From Chryseobacterium phosphatilyticum (GTDB lineage Bacteria; Bacteroidota; Bacteroidia; Flavobacteriales; Weeksellaceae): 64,000 bases of DNA. The stretch is from assembly GCF_002899825.2 (NCBI RefSeq), contig NZ_PPED02000003.1:576263-640262 (forward strand), read 5' to 3'. Position numbers and translations under genes: made by a program. Below the pieces are notes generated by a model. It was not told the origin of the DNA, searched no databases, and saw only the letters and a program-made list of their open reading frames with translations. This document shows positions 41,503 through 49,135 of this stretch, piece after piece. Every line of letters begins with the position of its first letter. Within the stretch, counting starts at the first letter, position 1.

Positions 41503-43032
41503 ATGAACAACGGTATTATTATTTTAGATTTCGGATCCCAGTACAACCAGCTTATCGGAAGAAGAATCCGTGAGATGGGGGTATACTCTGAAATCTTACC
41601 TTACAATACACCTTTACAAGATATCTTAGCAAAACAACCGAAAGGAATCATTCTTTCCGGAGGACCAAGCTCTGTGAACGCAGAAAATGCCCACCTTGTA
41701 GAAAAAGAATTATACGAACAGGGAGTTCCTGTTTTGGGAATTTGCTACGGAATGCAGATGACAGCTCACCTTTTAGGTGGAAAAGTAAATAAGGGAGAAA
41801 AAGGAGAGTATGGTAAAGCCAATCTTGAAATCGTTAAAGAAAGCTCTTTATTAAAAGGAGTTACTCAAAATTCTGTGGTTTGGATGAGCCACTTCGACGA
41901 AGTAGGAGATTTACCGGCAGGCTTTGAATTAAATGCAAAATCAGGGGTAATTGCTTCTATCTCTAATGAAGATAAGAAAATATTCTGCGTTCAGTTTCAC
42001 CCGGAAGTTTCTCATACAGAAGAAGGAGGGAAAATGCTTGAAAATTTCGTTTTCGGCATCTGTAATTCAGAGAAAAACTGGAAACTGACCAACTATATCG
42101 AAAAAACAGTTGAGGAGATCCGTGAGAAAGTGGGAGACAACAAAGTAATCCTTGGACTTTCAGGAGGTGTAGACTCTTCTGTAGCCGCTGTTTTGATCCA
42201 CAAAGCCATAGGTGATCAGTTGACTTGTATTTTTGTAGATACGGGATTATTGAGAAAGGACGAAGGCAAGAAAGTAATGGATCAGTATGGAGAGCATTTC
42301 CACATGAACATTAAGATGGTGGATGCTCAGGAAAGATTCCTTACAAAATTAGCTGGAGTAGACGACCCTGAAGCGAAGAGAAAAATCATCGGAAATGAGT
42401 TTATCCATGTTTTTGACGAAGAATCTCACAAAATAGAAGGCGCTAAATTCTTGGCTCAGGGAACCATTTACCCTGACGTTATTGAAAGTCAGTCTGTCAA
42501 CGGACCCTCTGCTGTGATCAAGTCTCACCACAACGTTGGCGGACTTCCTGAAGATATGGAATTCGAATTATTAGAGCCATTAAGAGAGCTTTTCAAGGAC
42601 GAAGTAAGAAGAGTAGGAGAAGAACTAGGAATTCCTCACCACCTGGTATACAGACACCCCTTCCCAGGTCCTGGATTAGGAATCAGAGTATTGGGAGCGG
42701 TAGATGCTGAGAAAGTAAGAATCCTTCAGGAGGCTGATGATATCTTTATTGAAGAATTGTATAAAAATGATCTTTACGAAAAAGTATCTCAGGCTTTCGT
42801 AGTATTACTTCCTGTAAAATCTGTAGGAGTAATGGGAGACGAAAGAACGTACGAATACACAGCGGTAGTTCGTTCTGCTAATACGATCGACTTTATGACA
42901 GCAACATGGAGCAGACTTCCTTACGAGTTCTTAGATACTGTTTCCAGCAGAATTATCAACGAAGTAAGAGGAATCAACAGAGTAGCTTATGATATTTCAA
43001 GCAAACCACCAGCAACCATTGAGTGGGAATAA
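41503..43032 (+). CDS. guaA: GMP synthase (glutamine-hydrolysing)
   Basis: A 509-residue enzyme that aminates XMP to GMP. Class I glutamine amidotransferase domain (1-190): LDFGSQYNQLIGRRIRE, nucleophile Cys in GVPVLGICYGMQ, and His-Glu in VQFHPEVSHTEEG. The ATP-pyrophosphatase domain has the PP-loop LGLSGGVDSSVAA. The dimerisation domain has RHPFPGPGLGIRVLG and ends PPATIEWE. Last gene of the purine cluster, preceded by a repeat spacer. Confidence 0.98.
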   Translation: MNNGIIILDFGSQYNQLIGRRIREMGVYSEILPYNTPLQDILAKQPKGIILSGGPSSVNAENAHLVEKELYEQGVPVLGICYGMQMTAHLLGGKVNKGEKGEYGKANLEIVKESSLLKGVTQNSVVWMSHFDEVGDLPAGFELNAKSGVIASISNEDKKIFCVQFHPEVSHTEEGGKMLENFVFGICNSEKNWKLTNYIEKTVEEIREKVGDNKVILGLSGGVDSSVAAVLIHKAIGDQLTCIFVDTGLLRKDEGKKVMDQYGEHFHMNIKMVDAQERFLTKLAGVDDPEAKRKIIGNEFIHVFDEESHKIEGAKFLAQGTIYPDVIESQSVNGPSAVIKSHHNVGGLPEDMEFELLEPLRELFKDEVRRVGEELGIPHHLVYRHPFPGPGLGIRVLGAVDAEKVRILQEADDIFIEELYKNDLYEKVSQAFVVLLPVKSVGVMGDERTYEYTAVVRSANTIDFMTATWSRLPYEFLDTVSSRIINEVRGINRVAYDISSKPPATIEWE

Positions 43033-43057
43033 TTTTTGACTTGAATTTTATAGATAT

Positions 43058-43088
43058 AAATCCTGCCCGTTTTGGGTGGGATTTTTTT
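43058..43088 (+). terminator. Terminator of guaA
   Basis: AAATCCTGCCC, loop GTTTT, GGGTGGGATTT (with G-T pairing), then T run. It also abuts the end of the convergent gene at 43090. Confidence 0.8.
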
Positions 43089-43089
43089 G

Positions 43090-43392
43090 TTAAAATTGAT
43101 GATCCGAAAAAATTTTAGAATAATCTTCGCTAAAGAAGAACATTCTAGCTATTCCGTCATATCTTGCAATGACAAACTTAATGTTTTCATGACATTGTTG
43201 TTTTATCAGGCAGAAGTCATCATGAATTTTTTGTGTTAGTTTCTTTACATCTTCAGTTCTTGCTATCTCATTTCTAAATCTATACAAACTAATTAAATCA
43301 TCTATTGATAAGGTATGATCAGTAAATGAAATTTTAAAATTTTCCATTTTTGAATCGTATTCCTGAATTTTTTGGTAAATCAACTCTTCCAT
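43090..43392 (-). CDS. Hypothetical protein, 100 residues
   Basis: A soluble, acidic-to-neutral protein beginning MEELIYQKIQEYDSKMEN with mostly helical character, then KLTQKIHDDFCLIKQQ and FVIARYDGIARMFFFSED. I recognise no family. It is convergent with guaA, so its stop lies right beside the guaA terminator. A second small gene ends 36 nt upstream in the same direction, so the two may be one unit. Its base composition is more AT-rich than the purine genes. Confidence 0.6.
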   Translation of the reverse strand: MEELIYQKIQEYDSKMENFKISFTDHTLSIDDLISLYRFRNEIARTEDVKKLTQKIHDDFCLIKQQCHENIKFVIARYDGIARMFFFSEDYSKIFSDHQF

Positions 43393-43428
43393 AATTTATA
43401 ATATAATCCTGTCCTTAGATATTTTCTA

Positions 43429-43710
43429 TTAAAATTGTTTCAATGAAGAAATGACAATTATAATATTGATTATAATTAACAAACAATAAGTTAGCTTGAA
43501 TAATATATGCTTATGGAAAATAAGATAGTTTATAAATATTATTCCAGCTAAATATAAATAAACAAGGGTTTTAACTTCCTGAACATTTAATTCAGATACT
43601 GAAAACAAGTTTAAATTGTGTGAAAGATTGATTATTGAGGCTGGATAAAAGATTCTTATAACAAATATAATGGTAATGCTTATAATTAAGGTTACTGCGT
43701 AAGGCTTCAT
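43429..43710 (-). CDS. Hypothetical small membrane protein, 93 residues
   Basis: Three hydrophobic segments (about 6-24, 48-64 and 70-90: VTLIISITIIFVIRIF, VYLYLAGIIFINYLIF, LTYCLLIIINIIIVISSL) separated by short polar loops, so probably an inner-membrane protein. No family recognised. It lies upstream of, and in the same direction as, the 100-residue gene, and is divergent from the nitrilase fusion gene at 43793. Confidence 0.55.
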   Translation of the reverse strand: MKPYAVTLIISITIIFVIRIFYPASIINLSHNLNLFSVSELNVQEVKTLVYLYLAGIIFINYLIFHKHILFKLTYCLLIIINIIIVISSLKQF

Positions 43711-43792
43711 GTAAAAAAAAATAGAAATAAACTGGTTGTTTTTAAACTGTATTTGTACAATTTTTCCCTAAATTTAAGTAAAATTACATCAA

Positions 43793-45295
43793 ATGCAAAT
43801 AGAAACAAGACCTCTGACTGTTCAGGATTATGATGAGTTGGCGGAAACAATGAAAAGGGCATATCCACAGATGTCAGAATCAATATGGTCAAAGAAAAGT
43901 ATTGAAAAACTAACGAGAATCTTTCCTGATGGGCAGATTTGTATTACCGTAGACGGAAAACTAGCTGCGGTAGCACTCTCTATTATCGTGAATTATGACG
44001 AATTCGGGGATGATCATACCTATGTTGATATTACAGGAAATTATACATTCAATACCCATTCATCAAAAGGAAACGTTTTGTATGGAATAGAAGTTTTTGT
44101 AGATCCTGAATACCGCGAACTGCGCCTTGGAAGAAGGCTTTATGATGCCCGAAAAGAACTTTGCGAATTATTGAACCTGAAATCCATCATCCTTGGTGGT
44201 AGAATTCCAAATTATCATAAATACAGCCACGAACTTTCTGCAAGAAATTATATCCGGAAAGTAAGAGATAAAGAGATCTATGATCCGGTATTGTCGTTTC
44301 AGCTTTCCAATAATTTTCTTCCCATCAAAATCCTGAAGAAATATCTTCCTGAAGATGAAGCTTCAAGGGAAAACGCTGTTCTCCTGCAATGGAACAATAT
44401 ATATTACAGCAAAAGCCCGAATACCATGCAGGATAGCATTATCCGTTTAGGGCTTGTCCAGTGGCAGATGAGAACCTTTAAAGATATTGAAGCCTTTTAT
44501 GAACAGGTAGAGTTTTTTGTGAATGTGATGGGAGATTATAAATCTGATTTTGTCCTCTTCCCTGAACTGTTTAATACTCCTTTGCTGGCACCTTTCAACA
44601 ACCTTTCAGAAAGAGATAGTATGATAGAACTGGCCAAGCTTACCGATCAGATTAAAGCAAAAATTTCTGAATTGGCTATCAGCTATAATGTCAATATTAT
44701 TTCCGGAAGTATGCCTGTTTTTGAAAATAATGAATTATACAATGTGAGTTATCTTCTCCATCGTGATGGGCGAATGGATGAGTACAGAAAAATCCACATT
44801 ACTCCGAATGAAAAGAGGTATTATGGAATGAAAGGCGGGAATGAAATTAAAGTTTTTGATACCGACTGTGGTAAAATAGGGCTGGTGATCTGCTACGATG
44901 TAGAATTTCCGGAATTACCAAGAATTCTTGCCGATCAGGGCATGAAAATATTATTTGTTCCCTACCTTACAGACACTCAGAATGCCTATATGAGAGTACG
45001 TCACTGTGCTGCGGCAAGAGCTATAGAAAATGAGTGCTATGTCGCAATTGCAGGCTGTGTCGGAAACCTTCCGAAAGTAAATAATATGGACATTCAGTTT
45101 GGCCAGGCTGCCGTATTTACTCCGTCAGATTTTGCGTTTCCGTCTAATGCCGTAAAAGGAGAGGCCACTCCGAACACAGAAATGACATTGATTGTAGATG
45201 TGGATTTAAACCTGTTAAAAGATCTCCACCATAACGGTTCAGTGCAGGTGATGAAAGACAGAAGGAAAGACTTATATGAAACTTATCTTAAATAA
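43793..45295 (+). CDS. GNAT acetyltransferase - carbon-nitrogen hydrolase fusion protein
   Basis: A 500-residue two-domain protein. Residues 1-205 form a GNAT domain with LYGIEVFVDPEYRELRLGRRLYDARKEL (acetyl-CoA-binding RxxxxGRxL-like loop). Residues about 215-500 are a nitrilase-superfamily hydrolase with the full triad: Glu in VLFPELFNTP, Lys in EYRKIHITP and Cys in GLVICYDVEFPE. This fusion is known as a separate branch of the nitrilase superfamily. The substrates are not established; a coupled acyl-transfer and amide hydrolysis is an inference. A strong terminator follows. Confidence 0.93.
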   Translation: MQIETRPLTVQDYDELAETMKRAYPQMSESIWSKKSIEKLTRIFPDGQICITVDGKLAAVALSIIVNYDEFGDDHTYVDITGNYTFNTHSSKGNVLYGIEVFVDPEYRELRLGRRLYDARKELCELLNLKSIILGGRIPNYHKYSHELSARNYIRKVRDKEIYDPVLSFQLSNNFLPIKILKKYLPEDEASRENAVLLQWNNIYYSKSPNTMQDSIIRLGLVQWQMRTFKDIEAFYEQVEFFVNVMGDYKSDFVLFPELFNTPLLAPFNNLSERDSMIELAKLTDQIKAKISELAISYNVNIISGSMPVFENNELYNVSYLLHRDGRMDEYRKIHITPNEKRYYGMKGGNEIKVFDTDCGKIGLVICYDVEFPELPRILADQGMKILFVPYLTDTQNAYMRVRHCAAARAIENECYVAIAGCVGNLPKVNNMDIQFGQAAVFTPSDFAFPSNAVKGEATPNTEMTLIVDVDLNLLKDLHHNGSVQVMKDRRKDLYETYLK

Positions 45296-45315
45296 GAACA
45301 CAACAAACAAGATAC

Positions 45316-45351
45316 AGATGGGTTCAGAATTATTTCTGAACCCATCTTTTT
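45316..45351 (+). terminator. Terminator of the GNAT-nitrilase gene
   Basis: AGATGGGTTCAGAA, loop TTAT, TTCTGAACCCATCT, followed by TTTT: a perfect 14-bp stem. Confidence 0.9.
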
Positions 45352-45371
45352 CAGGGAGAATAGACCTTCAC

Positions 45372-45403
45372 AAAAAAACAAGGCTACCTGAGAAAGGCAG
45401 CCT
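45372..45403 (-). terminator. Terminator of the LTxxQ-repeat protein gene
   Basis: On the minus strand AGGCTGCC (45403-45396) pairs with GGTAGCCT (45388-45381, one G-T pair), then TG and a run of seven T. Confidence 0.75.
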
Positions 45404-45457
45404 CGTCAAGAAAGACTTAGTTTGGGGAATAAGTGTCATGATGAATGAAAAATATAT

Positions 45458-46111
45458 TTATTTGGATTGCACCTTTTTATTGTGTCTTACCGCATCAATC
45501 AACAATTGTTCATTGTTTTTATATATGGATATCTGAGATGGGCTTAAAATCGCTTCAAAATCCTTATCTACATTTTTAAACTGGTTGGTAATGATACGAC
45601 GAGCCTCTTGATCGCTTGTTTTTCTTTTGCTTTTGTTGCGTTTATCCAAATCATTCTGCATGGCCTGAACACTTTTAAGATTGATGTCATATACTTGAGG
45701 GACTTGTTTGTCAGTAAGATCCAACAAAGGAACCATGACCAAAGTTCTGAAGTTGGCAAGCGCTTTTACTCTGTTTTTCTCAAATTGACTTTCCTGCTCT
45801 GGAGTAAGGATCTCTCTAAGAGCTTTGTCACGCTGAACCATAATTTCTATGAGCTCGCTGGTAATCGCTTTATTATTTAAAATATTAGAATTGTCACCTA
45901 CTTTTTTATCAAGTGCATCAAGTGAATTAGCGGCAGCTTGGTTAAAGTATAATACTTTATTTTTTTGATTATCAGTAAGACCTAAGTAATCCAAATTAGC
46001 GGTCATAGATTCTGCAACTGTGCTTACGGAAGCAACCTGTGCTCTTAAAGATGAACCGGTGATCATAGAAAATACTATAATGGAGCCGGCTGAAATAATT
46101 TTTCTTAGCAT
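45458..46111 (-). CDS. Exported helical protein with LTxxQ-like repeats
   Basis: A 217-residue protein with signal peptide 1-24 (MITGSSLRAQ). The mature part is mostly helical and carries four spaced motifs: LTDNQKNKV, LTPEQESQFE, LTDKQVPQVY and LSPSQISIYK. This resembles the LTxxQ motifs of CpxP/Spy periplasmic chaperones, but with wider spacing and a longer chain. An envelope-stress or protein-binding role is inferred by analogy only. It stands alone with its own terminator. Confidence 0.65.
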   Translation of the reverse strand: MLRKIISAGSIIVFSMITGSSLRAQVASVSTVAESMTANLDYLGLTDNQKNKVLYFNQAAANSLDALDKKVGDNSNILNNKAITSELIEIMVQRDKALREILTPEQESQFEKNRVKALANFRTLVMVPLLDLTDKQVPQVYDINLKSVQAMQNDLDKRNKSKRKTSDQEARRIITNQFKNVDKDFEAILSPSQISIYKNNEQLLIDAVRHNKKVQSK

Positions 46112-46227
46112 GATTTGTGATGTTTTATTATACTACTGTTTCTGTTTCAAAAGTAAGGTGCCTTGAAAAAATCTATATTATCTGAAAATCTTTTTTTATG
46201 GTCCTGTACTCTCCAAATAATGAGCAT

Positions 46228-46257
46228 AAAAAAATCCGAAGAACAGTTCTTCGGATT
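46228..46257 (-). terminator. Terminator of the bacteriocin-like peptide gene
   Basis: On the minus strand, AATCCGAAGAAC pairs with GTTCTTCGGATT (46257-46233), followed by a run of seven T. It lies 37 nt after the peptide stop. Confidence 0.85.
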
Positions 46258-46293
46258 AATATAGCCCTTTCAGGCAGAAATATAATTTCGATA

Positions 46294-46455
46294 TTACATA
46301 TACTGTGGGCACACAACGGCCGGACAAATAAGTCTGGGACATCTTGGCCTTCCATCAGTTGGGCAGCATTCATTCGAGCAACCGATAATGATACCGTTTC
46401 CTGAAATTCCTTTTAATTGCTCTCTTGATAGTTTGTTGTTACGTAAATTTTTCAT
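46294..46455 (-). CDS. Cysteine-rich 'bacteriocin-like' peptide with Gly-type leader
   Basis: A 53-residue peptide read from the ATG at 46455 to the TAA at 46296-46294. The leader-like part is MKNLRNNKLSREQLKGISGNG without its last residues repeated elsewhere: the LSREQLKGISG core closely matches the Chryseobacterium peptides annotated 'bacteriocin-like', which have a Gly-Gly-type leader. Here the expected GG is GNG (19-21). The rest has six Cys (26, 30, 31, 39, 44, 49) and Pro-rich spacing (CCPTDGRPRCPRLICPAVVC). It is a stand-alone gene with its own terminator and no maturation or export gene adjacent. Toxic activity is unproven for this group. Confidence 0.75.
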   Translation of the reverse strand: MKNLRNNKLSREQLKGISGNGIIIGCSNECCPTDGRPRCPRLICPAVVCPQYM

Positions 46456-46722
46456 GTTGTAATACTTTTATTGGTTTGTTTTAATGTTTGTACAGTGTAA
46501 ATATAGAAAAATATATTATAGGTTAAGATAAGTGATGTTTTTTATTATTATGTTTATTTTAAATAGTGCTGAGAAGATGTTTTTTGTTATTATATTCTTA
46601 ATTAAATAGGGTGTTGTTGGCATTTTTTTCTGATAAAATTAGGTTTAATGATCCTTTCATACAGAATAAAAATAGTATTGGGAATAGTTTTTGGAGTAAA
46701 TTGCACTTACTATTGATACATT

Positions 46723-48372
46723 ATGTTTGACAAGCAGCAAAGAAAACTGAAAAGATCTGCCAGATTGATTTCCGTACTAAGTAAATATGGGTTTAAAGAT
46801 CTGTTGGCGAGAATGAACGGAGGAAATAAGCAAGAGGAAGTCCCCGGAAATTCTGATGAAGTCGTTTCGAAAGGTACAGTTTATGAAAGGATCAGACTGG
46901 TTCTTGAAGAATTGGGACCTACCTTCGTAAAACTGGGACAGTCATTCAGTAACAGGGAAGATCTGTTACCACCGGAATTGATTCAGGAATTGCAGAAACT
47001 TCAGGATAAAGTGGATGCAGTAGACATGGATGTTGAAGAAGCTCTGGAGAATGAGTTCAATATTTCCGTAAAAGACTATTTCCTGGAAATTCAAAAAGAA
47101 CCTTTAGCTACAGCTTCCATTGCTCAAGTATATAAGGCTGTTTTGAATGATGGAAGTCCGGTGATTCTAAAATTGAGAAAACCAGATGTACAATCTGTCA
47201 TTGAAGATGATTTACTTTTAATAAAGGATCTTGAAAAACTCATATCTGCTTATTCCGAGATAGGAGAGAAGTTGAATCTGAAGCAGGCTATTTCCACTTT
47301 TGAAAGATCATTATTGGAAGAAGTTTCATTGATCAACGAAAAAAATAATATCCAACAATTTCGTCTTAATTTTAAAAATAATAAAGAAACTTACGTTCCA
47401 AAAGTATATGAAGAGCTTTCCAACAACAATATTCTTTGTATGGAATTCATTGATGGGATCAAGGTTACAGATAAATCTGTTCTTTTGGCTAATGATATTG
47501 ATCCTGTAAAAGTTTCTGAAGGAGGGCTAAGGCTGTTCGTGTCTCAAATTTTAGATTACGGTTTTTTTCATGCAGATCCACACGCAGGAAATATTCTGGT
47601 AAAAAGAGATGGAAAAGTAGTTTTTATTGATTTTGGAGCGGTAGGAAAGATTCAGCCCAATGATAAAGAAATTCTCGAAAGCCTTATTGTAAGCTTTGTT
47701 GCCAAAAATCCACATAAGATTGTACGTTATTTAAAGAAGATGGCTATAAGCTATGAAATTCCTGATGAAAGAAGATTTGAAAATGAGGTAGAGGATATTT
47801 TAAACTTTGTCCATAGCTCATCTTTGCAAGATATCAATGTTCAGGTCATTATCAATAAAATGAAGGATATTCTGAAGGAAAACAGGTTATATATGCCTGA
47901 TTATTTCTATCTTTTATTCAAAGGAATAAGCCTGATAGAAGGGGTCGGTCGAAATATTAATCCTGATCTTGATATTGTCAAAAGTCTTCATCCATACACT
48001 AAAAAGATTTTCACCAGGAAAATCAGCCCTAAAAATCTTTTAAAGACAGGGATGGACAGGATGATGAATTTTACAGATAACGTAGATGAAATACCAAGAG
48101 AACTGCGTTCTGTTTTACAAAAATTAGATGAAAATAAGTTCACTGTTTCAAGTGAAATCAAAAATATAGAAAAGACCAACCAACTGATCAAGTCAAGCGT
48201 AATCAATTTGATTCTGGCTATGATTCTTGGAGCCAATATCATTGCGACATCCATTGTTTTTACATCCGAATCCGGACCAAGGATAGGAGAGTTGTCATTG
48301 GTTGCCGTTTTAGGGTTTGTTTTTTCAATCATTCTGGTTTTAATACTGTTGCTCAGAGTTACGAGAAAGTAA
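46723..48372 (+). CDS. ABC1/UbiB (AarF) family atypical kinase
   Basis: A 549-residue membrane-anchored protein. It has the family KxGQ motif (Lys70, FVKLGQSFSNREDLLPPEL), the Ala-rich loop ATASIAQVYKA, the catalytic region FHADPHAGNILV and the metal-binding IDFGAVG. Two transmembrane helices close the chain (about 490-545). UbiB proteins support isoprenoid quinone synthesis through an ATPase activity. Flavobacteria use menaquinone, so the partner pathway here is uncertain. The 267-nt upstream region is AT-rich without an exact promoter box. Confidence 0.9.
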   Translation: MFDKQQRKLKRSARLISVLSKYGFKDLLARMNGGNKQEEVPGNSDEVVSKGTVYERIRLVLEELGPTFVKLGQSFSNREDLLPPELIQELQKLQDKVDAVDMDVEEALENEFNISVKDYFLEIQKEPLATASIAQVYKAVLNDGSPVILKLRKPDVQSVIEDDLLLIKDLEKLISAYSEIGEKLNLKQAISTFERSLLEEVSLINEKNNIQQFRLNFKNNKETYVPKVYEELSNNNILCMEFIDGIKVTDKSVLLANDIDPVKVSEGGLRLFVSQILDYGFFHADPHAGNILVKRDGKVVFIDFGAVGKIQPNDKEILESLIVSFVAKNPHKIVRYLKKMAISYEIPDERRFENEVEDILNFVHSSSLQDINVQVIINKMKDILKENRLYMPDYFYLLFKGISLIEGVGRNINPDLDIVKSLHPYTKKIFTRKISPKNLLKTGMDRMMNFTDNVDEIPRELRSVLQKLDENKFTVSSEIKNIEKTNQLIKSSVINLILAMILGANIIATSIVFTSESGPRIGELSLVAVLGFVFSIILVLILLLRVTRK

Positions 48373-48473
48373 AGAAGTAACCAGTTGTTTTTTTTCAGGT
48401 CTTCAGATAGGTAATTTTAATTTTACATTTCGACCCCTGAATTTATATTGTAAATCAAAAAAACAAAATAACA

Positions 48474-48983
48474 ATGAAAACACTTATTATCGCAGCGCTG
48501 ATCTGCTGTAGTCCATTTGTAATTGCACAGGAAAAAAATGAAGGAAATATCTCAGGAGACTTTGATGGTAACGGAACAAAGGAATATGCCTATACTAAAG
48601 TCAGTGACTGTACAGATGAATGTGACGGAAAATGTGAAACCACCGTTTATTTTAGTGATAAAACGATAAAGCCATTTACTGTTTCTCCAGCTTATGACGG
48701 GAAGTTGTATAATCTGGGAGACCTTAACGGAGACGGAAAAGATGAAATTGGTATTTATCCGGGATGGTGCACAAGTTGCTGGCGTGGTTTCCTTGCTTAC
48801 ACATCAGGTAAAACAGGATGGAAACTATTGGTACCTTCTATTTCTACACACTGCAATCAGTGGGAAGAAGATCAGTTTCCCATCAAAAAAGATCCTAAAA
48901 TAAAGGGAAATGTAATCATTACCTCAAGTGAATGGAAAGATGATGATATTAAAATTACAAGCAAGAGTGTTAAGGTAAACTAA
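48474..48983 (+). CDS. Exported protein with FG-GAP-like calcium loops
   Basis: A 169-residue protein with signal peptide 1-18 (ALICCSPFVIAQ). Two Asp-rich loops, GDFDGNGTKEY (about 28-38) and GDLNGDGKDEIGIY (about 83-96), match the Ca-binding DxDxDG loops of FG-GAP/VCBS repeats. Four Cys cluster between them (CTDECDGKCET) and WCTSCWRG follows. No known enzyme family. It probably acts in the periplasm or outside the cell. It lies 101 nt after the UbiB-like gene. Confidence 0.65.
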   Translation: MKTLIIAALICCSPFVIAQEKNEGNISGDFDGNGTKEYAYTKVSDCTDECDGKCETTVYFSDKTIKPFTVSPAYDGKLYNLGDLNGDGKDEIGIYPGWCTSCWRGFLAYTSGKTGWKLLVPSISTHCNQWEEDQFPIKKDPKIKGNVIITSSEWKDDDIKITSKSVKVN

Positions 48984-49123
48984 AAATTGAAAAAGGAGAA
49001 TTGAAAGTTGAAAATTTAGGGATGTATCTTTAAAGTGGGTATGCAGATACGAACCTCAGGTGCATAAAATCTTTGAAATCTGCCACCTTTTCACTTCCAT
49101 TTTCCATTATACAGATTAATACC

Positions 49124-49131
49124 TATCTTTG
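49124..49131 (+). promoter_or_regulatory. -7 box of the DEAD-box helicase gene
   Basis: TATCTTTG then C, 4 nt before the ATG at 49136. No good TTG at the -33 distance. Confidence 0.5.
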
Positions 49132-49135
49132 CAAA

